Of a stretch of 62,947 nt of DNA, positions 38,137 to 48,942 are shown piece after piece (position 1 is the stretch's first letter; every line of letters starts with the position of its first letter). The stretch is from Ralstonia sp. TCR112 (GTDB lineage Bacteria; Pseudomonadota; Gammaproteobacteria; Burkholderiales; Burkholderiaceae). A program made the position numbers and the translations under genes. The notes under the pieces are model-generated. The model saw only the letters and a list, made by a program, of their open reading frames with translations, was not told where the DNA came from and made no database searches. The stretch lies in contig NZ_VOSS01000008.1 in the NCBI RefSeq assembly GCF_007997035.1, positions 1 through 62,947 on the forward strand. The letters run 5' to 3'.

Positions 38137-39156
38137 GTGATTCCGCTCGCCCTCATGCATTGGTTGCGGCCGGGCGCGGTGCCTCCTCGGCATGCAACCG
38201 CGCCCCTCGTTGATCAGCTGCGTGACGAGTGCGCGGCCATGGCCCGCTATGCCCTGCACCACGGACTGCCGGTCGCGCCCGAACTCATCGCGCAGCTTGG
38301 CGCACTGCTCGACGGTCAGATGCCCCCGCATGCCACGCCCCACCACGCACTGGCGACCATTCACCGCAAGCTTGCAACGACGATCGCACCGGCCACGCCG
38401 CAAGCGGTGACGCTGCTCGACGCACAGCATCGCTCCGATCACTCATTCGCGTGGCTCGGTCCGGTGCCATTGATCCGGCTGCTGACCGGCGCCGCGATCG
38501 TCTTTCTGGTCGCCGTGATTGGCACCGGCATGTCGCCTGACGTGTCGAGCGCGAACATCGACCGCGGCTTCCTCGATTCGGACGGCGCGCCCCTTCTTTG
38601 GAACACGTTGTTCCTGCTGTTCTGCGCGGGCCTTGGGGCCTCGTTTGCCGCGCTGTTTCAGGCACATCGCTATGTGGCCGCGTCCACGTACGACCCGAAG
38701 TACGACGCCTCTTACGGCGCGCGGTTGATCCTCGGCGTGATCGCCGGGTTGATCCTCGTCGAGATGCTGCCGGCACAGTTGTTCGACCACGGCAGCATGC
38801 ACAACTTCGGCAAGCCGGCGCTCGCGATGCTCGGCGGCTTCTCTGCCACGGCGGTGCACCGGTTGCTGCAACGGCTGGTGGATGCGCTCGAAACACTCGT
38901 ACGCGGCGACCGCTCCGCCGATGTGGACGCGGCCATGCAGGCCTACCGCGCCCGCGCCGCCAGGGAGCGCACGCAGTGGCAAAGCGAACTCGCCGCCAAC
39001 CTGATCGATCTGCAGCAGTCGCTCAACAGCACCGCCTCGCCGGAGGCGATGCGCCAACGTTTGACCGATTTCACGCGCGCCATGCTCTGCGCCAGCGACC
39101 CGGCGGCGGGCGCCCCCTCGCCTCTCTCGACCCAGTCATCCAAGTCCAAGGAGTGA
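38137..39156 (+). CDS. Polytopic membrane protein of unknown function
   Basis: 339-residue protein of no family I recognise. A soluble N-terminal region (residues 1-105) is followed by four likely membrane helices: LIRLLTGAAIVFLVAVIGTG, LWNTLFLLFCAGLGASFAAL, LILGVIAGLILVEMLPAQL, and a weaker PALAMLGGFSATAVHRLL. A C-terminal cytoplasmic helical region (about 240-339, ALETLVRGDRSADVDAAMQA) closes it. The GTG start at 38137 has CGGAGG six bases upstream; an ATG at 38080 is in frame but unsupported. It lies 4 bp before the bestrophin-like gene, so the two probably work together. Confidence 0.68.
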   Translation: MIPLALMHWLRPGAVPPRHATAPLVDQLRDECAAMARYALHHGLPVAPELIAQLGALLDGQMPPHATPHHALATIHRKLATTIAPATPQAVTLLDAQHRSDHSFAWLGPVPLIRLLTGAAIVFLVAVIGTGMSPDVSSANIDRGFLDSDGAPLLWNTLFLLFCAGLGASFAALFQAHRYVAASTYDPKYDASYGARLILGVIAGLILVEMLPAQLFDHGSMHNFGKPALAMLGGFSATAVHRLLQRLVDALETLVRGDRSADVDAAMQAYRARAARERTQWQSELAANLIDLQQSLNSTASPEAMRQRLTDFTRAMLCASDPAAGAPSPLSTQSSKSKE

Positions 39157-39160
39157 CCGC

Positions 39161-39964
39161 ATGCTGTTCCTCTACAACATCCCCGCATGGGCGATGGGCG
39201 CGATCATCGTCTTCGCCACGCTATTCGTGGCATTGGGCGGCTACGGGCTGTTCCGCCGCTGTTTCCCGGTCACGCTCGACGCCGAACAGCGCAACATGAC
39301 CATCGCCATGATGACGGCCGTCACCACCATCAACTCGTTGCTGGTCGCGTTTTCGGCCATCTCGGTATGGGGCGCGTATCAGGCGGCCGCCGACATCGTG
39401 GCCGCGGAAGCGGCGTGCGCCACGGAACTCGCGCGCGATCTCTCGGCGTTTTCCCACCCGAGCGCCACAAGTGCGCGCCGAGAGCTGATCGCGTATCTGA
39501 GCCACGTCGTCCACGACGAATGGCCAAGCATGCAGCAGCAAGCGCGCCCGGATGCCGACACGGAGGTCGCATTCAACAGCATGTTCGCCACGGCCAACCG
39601 CATCACACCGCGCGACGACCGCGAACGCGTGCTGCTGATCGAGGTGCTCGCTCGCGTCAACGAGATGGTGAAGTACCGGGAAAAACGCCTGCAGAACCTG
39701 GAAGCCGCGATGCCCGCCACGCTGTGGGGCGTGATGTTGATCGCCAGCGGCCTGTCGCTATTGCTGCTCTATGCGCTGCCGGCCACGCGGTTTCACATGG
39801 CGCTGGTGGCGGTGTGGGCCACCACGCTGGGCCTGGCGTTCTTTTTCGTGCTGGCCGTGGACCGGCCCTTTGCGGGCGAAGTCAGCGTCAGTGCCGCGCC
39901 GCTCGAGCGGGCCATCCAGACGCTCTCGAACGATAAGCCGCAGATCAATCCGTTACCGGACTGA
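39161..39964 (+). CDS. DUF4239 (bestrophin-like domain) membrane protein
   Basis: 267-residue inner-membrane protein. Two N-terminal helices (IPAWAMGAIIVFATLFVALGG and AVTTINSLLVAFSAISVWGAY), a soluble central domain (about 75-185, with the acidic YREKRLQNLEAAMPATLWG end), then two C-terminal helices (VMLIASGLSLLLLYALP, MALVAVWATTLGLAFFFVLA). This pattern matches DUF4239, described as bestrophin-like. Bestrophins are anion channels; activity here is unproven. It is coupled to the upstream membrane protein (4-bp gap). Confidence 0.8.
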   Translation: MLFLYNIPAWAMGAIIVFATLFVALGGYGLFRRCFPVTLDAEQRNMTIAMMTAVTTINSLLVAFSAISVWGAYQAAADIVAAEAACATELARDLSAFSHPSATSARRELIAYLSHVVHDEWPSMQQQARPDADTEVAFNSMFATANRITPRDDRERVLLIEVLARVNEMVKYREKRLQNLEAAMPATLWGVMLIASGLSLLLLYALPATRFHMALVAVWATTLGLAFFFVLAVDRPFAGEVSVSAAPLERAIQTLSNDKPQINPLPD

Positions 39965-40060
39965 GCGCGCGCCACTTCGCCGCGCTACCCCCAATCGCGA
40001 TGTGGGCTGGCGGGAGAGGCCAGCCCGGGGCCGGAGGCCCACACTTCGGCCCTGCCCTTT

Positions 40061-40087
40061 GCCGGCTCGTCGGGAGCCGGCTTTTTT
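40061..40087 (+). terminator. Rho-independent terminator after the DUF4239 gene
   Basis: Perfect 8-bp stem GCCGGCTC/GAGCCGGC with a 5-base loop followed by TTTTTT. It lies just past the convergent end of the symporter gene. Confidence 0.85.
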
Positions 40088-42149
40088 ACAGCGGATCGCG
40101 AATGTAGCCGACGAGTTTGTCGACCACTGGCCGGTTCGGCTTGGTCAGCAGGCTCACGACAATCGCCGCCACAAACCCGGCCGGTACGCCGAACGCACCG
40201 GAGGCGATCGGATCCACGCCAAACCACGGCTGGCCCAGCACGCCGGTCATGCGCGTGAAGAACGGGTAGTTGGCGATGATGTAGTACACGCTCACGGCAA
40301 GGCCCGTCAGCATGCCGGCAATGGCGCCGGCACGGTTGGTGCGTTTCCAGAACACGCCCAGCACCAGTACCGGGAAGAAGCACGACGCCGCCAATGAGAA
40401 GGCCGCGCCGACCAGGAAGAGGATGTTGCCCGGCTTCAATGACGTCACATAGGCGGCCAGCAACGCCACGCCGAGCAGCACGACCTTGGCGCTCGTGACA
40501 CGCCGCTGGTGGCTGGCCGTGTTGTCGATCATGTGAAAGTACACGTCGTGCGACAGCGCGTTGGCAATGGTCAGCAGCAGGCCATCGGCCGTCGACAGCG
40601 CCGCCGCCAGCGCACCCGCCGCAATCAGCCCGGACAGCACGTAGGGCAGCCCCGCAATCTCGGGAGCAGCCAGCACGATCATGTCGGGCTGCATCATCAC
40701 CTCGGCCCACTGCACGATGCCGTCACCGTTGATGTCATGCAGCGCAAACACGGGCGGATCGACCTTGCGCCAAGGCACGATCCACTGCGGCAGGTCGGCA
40801 AACGGGGCGCCCACCAGGTGCTGCAGCAGATCGAGCTTGACGAGCGCCGCCAGCGCTGGCGCCGACACATACAGCAGCGCCACGAAGACGAGCGTCCAAC
40901 TCACCGAGTTGCGTGTCTCTCGCACCGACGGCGTGGTGTGAAAGCGCGTGAGGATGTGCGGCAGGCTGGCCGTACCGACCATCAGGCAGAACACCAGCAG
41001 CACGAAGTTCAGCCGCTCGGTGCCGCGCTCGTTTTCTGATGCAGAGGGAAACGGCTCGGTGGATGGCGGCGCCATGCGGCTGCGCGCCAGTGCGTCTTCT
41101 CGTTGCTGGTTCCACAGGATCGACGCGGTGGCTGCATCGGGCGGAAACTCTTCGCGCTCACGCTCCAGCGCCTTGATCTCACGCAGCGGCGCATTGCGTT
41201 CGCGTGCAAGTTTGAGCTGCGCATTCAGCGCTTCGCGCGCATGGTCGAACGACTGCGGCAACTGCGAGATACGTTCCTGCAGCGCCTGCGCTTCGTTCAG
41301 AAAATGGTCACGCACGTGCTGCTCGGCAGGGTCGTGCGCGATGCGCCGCTCCTCTTTCTCGATCTGCACCAGCAGGCGGCCCGTCGACAACTGCGGCACC
41401 GGATCGTGATACCGATGCCAGCCGATGATCCCCACGACGCACAGGAACGACACAATCATGATGATGTACTGCGCCACCTGGGTCCACGTCACAGCGCGCA
41501 TGCCGCCCAGGAACGAGCACACCAGAATGCCCGCCAGCCCGAAAAACACGCCCACCGAAAACTCGACACCGATAAAGCGCGTGACGACCAGCCCCACACC
41601 CTGGATCTGCGCGACGAGGTAGACAAACGAACACAGCGTCGCGCCCAGCACCGCGATGCCGCGCACGACCGAGCTGCCGCCGCGCTCTCCGTTGCCGTAG
41701 CGATTGGCCAGGAAATCCGGCACCGTGTAACCACCGAACTTGCGCAGGTAAGGCGCCAGCAGGAAAGCGACAAGGCAGTAGCCGCCCGTCCAGCCCATCA
41801 CATACGCCAGGCCCTCATAGCCTGAGGCAAACACGATGCCCGCCAGGCCGATGAACGAGGCGGCGCTCATCCAGTCGGCTGCGGTGGCCATGCCGTTGAA
41901 GAACGCCGGCACGCGACGGCCCGCCACGTAATACTCGGTCAGGTCAGCCGTGCGGCAGATCAGCCCAATGCACGCATAGATCGCAATCGTGACGAACAGG
42001 AACACGTAGCCGAGCCACACGCCCGGCCCGCGCACGCGTTCGATCGCGCCCATCATCACGATGAAGAGCACCAGCCCTGCGGTATAGAGCCCGTAATAGA
42101 GAAACAGCCGCTTGCGGAAGCGGCTGTCTTGGTTCGAGTCGGTGGCCAA
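40086..42149 (-). CDS. Sodium:solute symporter of the VC_2705 (acetate symporter-like) family
   Basis: 687-residue inner-membrane SSS-family transporter with about 13 helices. Typical stretches: GMATAADWMSAASFIGLAG, VMGWTGGYCLVAFLLAPYLR, GGYTVPDFLANRYG, and in the C-terminal half LAAALSTADGLLLTIANAL. A charged, Glu/Arg-rich segment of about 110 residues (near 255-370, with KEERRIAHDPAEQHVRDHF) is inserted between helices and is predicted helical or coiled-coil. The start is TTG with a weak ribosome binding site, 22 bp after the acs stop, so translation probably depends on acs. With acs it should form an acetate uptake-and-activation pair. Confidence 0.9.
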   Translation of the reverse strand: MATDSNQDSRFRKRLFLYYGLYTAGLVLFIVMMGAIERVRGPGVWLGYVFLFVTIAIYACIGLICRTADLTEYYVAGRRVPAFFNGMATAADWMSAASFIGLAGIVFASGYEGLAYVMGWTGGYCLVAFLLAPYLRKFGGYTVPDFLANRYGNGERGGSSVVRGIAVLGATLCSFVYLVAQIQGVGLVVTRFIGVEFSVGVFFGLAGILVCSFLGGMRAVTWTQVAQYIIMIVSFLCVVGIIGWHRYHDPVPQLSTGRLLVQIEKEERRIAHDPAEQHVRDHFLNEAQALQERISQLPQSFDHAREALNAQLKLARERNAPLREIKALEREREEFPPDAATASILWNQQREDALARSRMAPPSTEPFPSASENERGTERLNFVLLVFCLMVGTASLPHILTRFHTTPSVRETRNSVSWTLVFVALLYVSAPALAALVKLDLLQHLVGAPFADLPQWIVPWRKVDPPVFALHDINGDGIVQWAEVMMQPDMIVLAAPEIAGLPYVLSGLIAAGALAAALSTADGLLLTIANALSHDVYFHMIDNTASHQRRVTSAKVVLLGVALLAAYVTSLKPGNILFLVGAAFSLAASCFFPVLVLGVFWKRTNRAGAIAGMLTGLAVSVYYIIANYPFFTRMTGVLGQPWFGVDPIASGAFGVPAGFVAAIVVSLLTKPNRPVVDKLVGYIRDPL

Positions 42150-42171
42150 GATTGGCGACCAGCGCTGGCGG

Positions 42172-44154
<1,983 letters not shown>

Positions 44155-44247
44155 GGTGTCTCCTGATAGCGATGTCTGTAGTCGTTTTGCGGCGAATCTA
44201 AGGGGCTGACCTGACTCCAGCCTTACGCATTTCTGCGGCGCAAGCCG

Positions 44248-44283
44248 ACGTGAAGGGCATTACTATAATGCGTCACTTCACGT
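44248..44283. promoter_or_regulatory. Nested inverted repeat over a perfect -10 in the acs / DMT-transporter divergent region
   Basis: Outer arms ACGTGAAG (44248-44255) and CTTCACGT (44276-44283) enclose an inner palindrome GCATTA-CTA-TAATGC (44257-44271). The inner part contains TATAAT at 44264-44269 on the plus strand, a perfect -10 for the DMT transporter gene. No good -35 is visible at the right spacing, so an activator, or a repressor sitting on the -10, is likely. The regulator is unknown. Confidence 0.45.
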
Positions 44284-44356
44284 TACGGCACGCATCGCAG
44301 CGCAACATAGCCGGCCAGAGAGCCGCATCCCGTGCCGGTTCCACTGATTCCTCATC

Positions 44357-45328
44357 GTGCCCATCCACGCCCTTTTCCTGATTGCTGCCATGGCATTGGT
44401 CGGCAGCAACGTCGGCTTCGGTAAATCGATTGTTGCCGTCATGCCGGTGATGCTGTTCGCGTTGCTGCGCTTTCTGATTGCCATCGTCTTCATGGCACCG
44501 TGGTACAAGCCATCGCGGATGCGCCGCGTCACCCGCGGCGAGTGGACGAACCTGTTCCTCCAGGCCTTCTTCGGTACGTTCGGTTTCACGCTGCTGATGC
44601 TGAACGGTGTGCGGCTGACCTCGGCGCTGGCCGCAGGCATCATCACCAGCACGATTCCGGCCGCGGTGGCGCTGCTGTCGTGGCTGGTGCTGCGCGAAAA
44701 GCCTTCGGGGCGGACGCTGGCGTCGGTGGTGCTGGCGGTGGCCGGCGTCGCGATTCTCAACGCCTACCGCGGCGGCGAATCTTCGGGCGCTTCCCCTGCC
44801 GATGCGGCGCAGGCTCTGCTGGGCAATGCGCTGGTAATGGGCGCGGTGCTCTGCGAATCGATCTACGTGATCCTGTCGCGGCGGTTGACGCAAACGTTGC
44901 CCGCCATCGAGATCTGCGCCTACACGCACCTGATCGGCGGCCTGCTGATGCTGCCGCTGGGGCTGATGCCGCTGCTCACCTTCGATCTGTCCGGCGTGCC
45001 GTTGCCCATCTGGGGGCTGGTGCTTTGGTATGCACTATCGGCCAGCATCTTCTCGTTCTGGCTGTGGATGAAGGGCATTCGGCATGTGCCCGCTCACCTT
45101 GCCGGCGTGTTCACGTCGGTGCTGCCGATTGCGGCGGCCACCTACGGCATCGTCGCGCTGGGCGAAACGCCGGGCTGGCCGCACGGCATCGCGCTGGCAT
45201 GCGTGGTGGCGGGGATTCTCGTGGCGAGCTGGCCGGCGCGGCCACGCCAGCGGGTACAGCAAGGGCGACAGCGCGGCCGCGTGGCCGATCCGCTCGACCC
45301 GCTGGACCCGTCGCTGGACCGGGAATGA
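44357..45328 (+). CDS. DMT-superfamily transporter (EamA domains)
   Basis: 323-residue inner-membrane protein with ten predicted helices in two EamA repeats: HALFLIAAMALVGSNVGFGK through GVAILNAYRGG for the first, ALLGNALVMGAVLCESIYVI through GIVALGETPGWPHGI for the second. Members export amino acids or other small metabolites; the substrate is unknown. GTG start at 44357 places the first helix correctly; the ribosome binding site is weak. The C-terminus is a basic tail. It is divergent from acs. Confidence 0.87.
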   Translation: MPIHALFLIAAMALVGSNVGFGKSIVAVMPVMLFALLRFLIAIVFMAPWYKPSRMRRVTRGEWTNLFLQAFFGTFGFTLLMLNGVRLTSALAAGIITSTIPAAVALLSWLVLREKPSGRTLASVVLAVAGVAILNAYRGGESSGASPADAAQALLGNALVMGAVLCESIYVILSRRLTQTLPAIEICAYTHLIGGLLMLPLGLMPLLTFDLSGVPLPIWGLVLWYALSASIFSFWLWMKGIRHVPAHLAGVFTSVLPIAAATYGIVALGETPGWPHGIALACVVAGILVASWPARPRQRVQQGRQRGRVADPLDPLDPSLDRE

Positions 45329-45416
45329 AGCACTCGCAAGCGTTTTCCTGTAAGCGATTTTGCAGTCACCGAACGTTACAATCTCGCGGTTTTTAGACCA
45401 CTCGCCCGTCCTGCCC

Positions 45417-45956
45417 ATGAAGTCGCCCATCGCTCCGCTGCGCCCGATTCCGCGCCTGATCTTCTTTTCCCGCTGGCTCCAATTGCCGCTTTACCTGGGC
45501 CTGATCATCGCCCAGGCAGCGTATGTGTACCTCTTCGTCGTCGAGGTGTGGCACCTGGTTTCACACCTGGGCGACCTGGACGAAACCAAGATCATGCTGG
45601 CCGTACTGGGCCTGATCGACGTGGTGATGATCTCCAACCTGCTGATCATGGTGATCATCGGCGGGTACGATATCTTCGTGTCCAAGCTCGGCATCGAGGG
45701 CCATGAAGATGAGCCCGAATGGCTGGACCACGTCAACGCGGGCGTGCTGAAGGTGAAGCTGTCGATGGCGCTGATCAGCATCTCGTCCATCCACCTGCTC
45801 AAGACGTTCATCGACGCGGCCCAGAAAGACACGCACACGATCCTGTGGCAGGTGGTCATCCACGTGGCGTTCCTGGTGTCTGCGCTGGTGATGGCCTGGG
45901 TGGACCGCATTGTTTCGCACGCGCATCCGCACGGCGAGGCTGCCGACGCACATTGA
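45417..45956 (+). CDS. YqhA/UPF0114 family membrane protein
   Basis: 179-residue inner-membrane protein of the UPF0114 (TIGR00645) family with four predicted helices ([75 protein letters not shown]). Function unknown. The start at 45417 agrees with the family; an in-frame ATG at 45360 overlaps likely promoter sequence. The last codons (GEAADAH plus stop) are part of a 25-bp sequence repeated 1.25 kb downstream at 47189. Confidence 0.88.
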   Translation: MKSPIAPLRPIPRLIFFSRWLQLPLYLGLIIAQAAYVYLFVVEVWHLVSHLGDLDETKIMLAVLGLIDVVMISNLLIMVIIGGYDIFVSKLGIEGHEDEPEWLDHVNAGVLKVKLSMALISISSIHLLKTFIDAAQKDTHTILWQVVIHVAFLVSALVMAWVDRIVSHAHPHGEAADAH

Positions 45957-45959
45957 CGC
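45935..45959 (+). repeat. 25-bp direct repeat, left copy
   Basis: Identical over all 25 bases to 47189-47213. The sequence starts CGAGGCTGCCGACG and ends CATTGACGC. It contains the last six sense codons and the stop of the YqhA gene. The bases on either side differ between the two copies. Confidence 0.9.
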
Positions 45960-46041
45960 ACCTGCGCAAGCGCATTTCGGCTTGATCGGCGTCAACCGCC
46001 CCCGGCGCTGCGAGGGATAGCGTGCAGGCAAAGGAGGCGGC

Positions 46042-47136
46042 ATGGACAGACGCGGCTTCATGGCGGGAACGATCGGCTTGCTGGCACTTGGCGGCGCAAG
46101 CAGTTGGGGCTGGCGCGCCTCGACCGGCTCGATGGATGAATACGCCCGCTATGCCGCAGCCTTGCGGGCCGATCTTCCGCCAGCCCCGCCGCTGCGCGAG
46201 CTCGTCCGGTTTGCGACGCTTGCTCCGAACAGTCACAACACCCAGCCCTGGCACTTCGCCATCGGCGACAGTGCGATCGCCATCCATCCTGATCTGGCAC
46301 GGGCAACACCGGCCGTCGATCCAGATAACCATCACCTCTTCGTCAGCCTTGGCTGCGCTGCCGAGACGTTGCGGATCGCCGCGCAGGCAACAGGACGCCC
46401 GGGAGAGCTCCGGATCGACGACCGCGGCATCGTCACCTATGCCTTCTCGAACGGCGCGCCCCGCCCGGACCCTTTGTTTGGGGCCATTCCCCGGCGGCAA
46501 TCCACGCGTGCCGAATTTGACGGGCGCCCTGTTCCGGCCGCCGATCTGCAAACGCTGGCACGGGTTGCCGCCATCCCAGGGGTGGATGTCGTCCTCGTAA
46601 CGGATCGGCCCCGCATCAGCAAGATTCGCGATCTCGTCATCGCTGGCAACGACGCGCAGATGGCTGACCCGGCCTTCATCAGGGAGTTGAAACATTGGCT
46701 GCGCTTCAATCCGAAAGCCGCAATGGCATCAGGAGACGGCCTCTTCGCGGCGACGAGCAACAACCCCGTTCTGCCGGATGCGGTGGGCCGCCGCGCTATG
46801 AACCTCGCCTTCACAGCCAACTCCGAAAACCGGAAATATCGACGCCAAATCGACAGCTCAAGCGGTATCGCCGTCTTTATCGGCAGTCACGAAGACAAGG
46901 CGCATTGGATCGCAGCCGGCCGCGCCTGCCAACGCTTCGCCCTGGCCGCGACCCGCCTCGGACTGCGCTGTGCCTTCATCAACCAGCCAATCGAAATTGC
47001 CCAGGTGCGACCAGACTTGGCGGGGGTTGTTGGGGCCTCCGGCAAGCGCCCCGATCTTGTGATGCGGTTCGGCTACGGCCCTGAGTTGGCCTTCTCACCA
47101 CGCCGCCGTGTGGAGGCGGTCATCACCTCCGCGTAG
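46042..47136 (+). CDS. Acg-type nitroreductase-fold protein with Tat signal
   Basis: 364-residue FMN-binding nitroreductase-fold protein of the Acg family. It starts with a twin-arginine signal (DRRGFMAGTIGLLALGG), so it is probably periplasmic. The domain has LAPNSHNTQPWHFAIGD, which is typical FMN-contact sequence, and RRQSTRAEFDGRPV. AAGGAGG precedes the ATG. The whole gene lies between two copies of a 25-bp direct repeat and separates yqhA from the fumarase gene, so it looks inserted. Reaction and substrate are unknown. Confidence 0.85.
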   Translation: MDRRGFMAGTIGLLALGGASSWGWRASTGSMDEYARYAAALRADLPPAPPLRELVRFATLAPNSHNTQPWHFAIGDSAIAIHPDLARATPAVDPDNHHLFVSLGCAAETLRIAAQATGRPGELRIDDRGIVTYAFSNGAPRPDPLFGAIPRRQSTRAEFDGRPVPAADLQTLARVAAIPGVDVVLVTDRPRISKIRDLVIAGNDAQMADPAFIRELKHWLRFNPKAAMASGDGLFAATSNNPVLPDAVGRRAMNLAFTANSENRKYRRQIDSSSGIAVFIGSHEDKAHWIAAGRACQRFALAATRLGLRCAFINQPIEIAQVRPDLAGVVGASGKRPDLVMRFGYGPELAFSPRRRVEAVITSA

Positions 47137-47188
47137 CGGGAAGCAAACTGCCGGGAACCCCTCCGCCAATGCATGCTTAGTCGGCGAA

Positions 47189-47213
47189 CGAGGCTGCCGA
47201 CGCACATTGACGC
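47189..47213 (+). repeat. 25-bp direct repeat, right copy
   Basis: Second copy of the sequence at 45935-45959. The repeat period is 1254 bp and the interval carries only the nitroreductase gene. After this copy the sequence leads into the fumarase upstream region. Confidence 0.9.
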
Positions 47214-47398
47214 TGCGCCCTTGTTGGCGCGGCGATTCCGACGAATGCGCTCGGACAATCCGCGCCCGACATTGGGTGTATGATCTCAGGCTGTTCTGAG
47301 CCTGCGGCGCCCGCCGTCAGGTCACAGGCAGGGAGTGAAAGTCACCGACCACTGCCCTGCCGCACCGGCTTTTCATTCCTATACGTTGGTCCCCCACC

Positions 47399-48922
47399 AT
47401 GACCGTCATTCGTCAAGAAGACCTCATCCAGAGCGTCGCCGACGCGCTGCAGTACATCAGCTATTACCACCCGATGGACTACATCACTGCTCTGGGCCGC
47501 GCCTATGAGCAGGAGCAGAGCCCGGCGGCCAAGGATGCCATCGCGCAAATCCTGACCAACAGCCGCATGTGCGCCGAAGGCAAGCGCCCGATCTGCCAGG
47601 ACACCGGCATCGTGACCGTGTTCCTGAAGGTCGGCATGAACGTGCGCTGGGACGGCGCCACGATGAGCCTCGAAGACATGGTCAACGAAGGCGTGCGCCG
47701 CGCGTACAACGACGTCGACAACAAGCTGCGCGCCAGCGTGCTGGCGGATCCGGCCGGCAAGCGGACCAACACGAAGGACAACACGCCGGCCGTGATCAAC
47801 ATGTCGATCGTGCCGGGCGACACGGTGGACGTGATCGTCGCGGCCAAGGGCGGCGGCTCCGAGGCCAAGTCGAAGTTCGTGATGCTGAATCCGTCCGATT
47901 CGATCGTCGACTGGGTGCTCAAGACCGTGCCGACCATGGGCGCTGGCTGGTGCCCGCCGGGCATGCTGGGCATCGGCATTGGCGGCACGGCTGAAAAGGC
48001 CATGCTGCTGGCCAAGGAAGCCCTGATGGAGCCGATCGACATTCAAGACCTGATCGCCCGCGGCCCGAGCAACCGCGCAGAAGAACTGCGCATCGAGCTG
48101 TACGAAAAGGTCAACGCGCTGGGCATTGGCGCGCAAGGCCTGGGCGGCCTGGCCACCGTGCTGGACGTGAAGATCCTGGACTACCCGACCCACGCAGCCA
48201 ACCTGCCGGTTGCGATGATCCCGAACTGCGCCGCCACGCGTCACGCGCACTTCACGCTGGACGGCAGCGGCGTGGCCAAGCTGGAAGCGCCGGACCTGTC
48301 GCAATGGCCGAAGGTCGAGTGGGCACCGAACACGGAAACGTCCAAGCGCGTCGACCTGAACGCGCTGACGCCGGAAGAAGTCGCCTCGTGGAAGCCGGGC
48401 CAGACGCTGCTGCTCAACGGCAAGATGCTGACCGGCCGCGACGCCGCCCACAAGCGCATCGCCGACATGCTGGCCAAGGGCGAGAAGCTGCCGATCGACT
48501 TCACCAACCGCGTGATCTACTACGTCGGCCCGGTCGACCCGGTGCGCGATGAAGTCGTTGGCCCGGCCGGCCCGACCACGGCCACGCGCATGGACAAGTT
48601 CACCGAGACGATGCTCGCGCAGACGGGCCTGATCGCCATGGTGGGCAAGGCCGAGCGCGGTCCGGTCGCCATCGAATCCATCAAGAAGCACAAGTCGGCT
48701 TACCTGATGGCCGTTGGCGGCGCGGCATACCTGGTGTCGAAGGCCATCCGCGGTTCGAAGGTGCTGGCGTTCGAAGACCTGGGCATGGAAGCCATCTACG
48801 AATTCGACGTGAAGGACATGCCGGTCACCGTCGCGGTTGACAGCTCGGGCACGTCGGTCCACAAGACCGGCCCAGCGGAATGGCAGGCGAAGATCGGCAA
48901 GATTCCGGTCGCAGCAGGCTGA
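47399..48922 (+). CDS. fumA: Fumarate hydratase, class I (single-chain FumA type)
   Basis: 507-residue [4Fe-4S] enzyme that interconverts fumarate and malate in the TCA cycle. The N-terminal alpha domain contains the cluster ligands in CQDTGIVTVF, GAGWCPPGMLGIGIGG and MIPNCAATRHA. The C-terminal beta domain includes the NGKMLTGRDAAHKRIADML swivel motif. Length is as expected for the fused class I enzyme (about 505-550). 21 bp upstream of murI. Confidence 0.95.
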   Translation: MTVIRQEDLIQSVADALQYISYYHPMDYITALGRAYEQEQSPAAKDAIAQILTNSRMCAEGKRPICQDTGIVTVFLKVGMNVRWDGATMSLEDMVNEGVRRAYNDVDNKLRASVLADPAGKRTNTKDNTPAVINMSIVPGDTVDVIVAAKGGGSEAKSKFVMLNPSDSIVDWVLKTVPTMGAGWCPPGMLGIGIGGTAEKAMLLAKEALMEPIDIQDLIARGPSNRAEELRIELYEKVNALGIGAQGLGGLATVLDVKILDYPTHAANLPVAMIPNCAATRHAHFTLDGSGVAKLEAPDLSQWPKVEWAPNTETSKRVDLNALTPEEVASWKPGQTLLLNGKMLTGRDAAHKRIADMLAKGEKLPIDFTNRVIYYVGPVDPVRDEVVGPAGPTTATRMDKFTETMLAQTGLIAMVGKAERGPVAIESIKKHKSAYLMAVGGAAYLVSKAIRGSKVLAFEDLGMEAIYEFDVKDMPVTVAVDSSGTSVHKTGPAEWQAKIGKIPVAAG

Positions 48923-48942
48923 TCCGTCCGCTCACATTCAAT

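Noticed and set aside
37911-38213. Plus-strand ORF of 100 codons before the polytopic membrane protein
   Set aside because: No ribosome binding site, shadow-like composition, overlaps the next gene in another frame.
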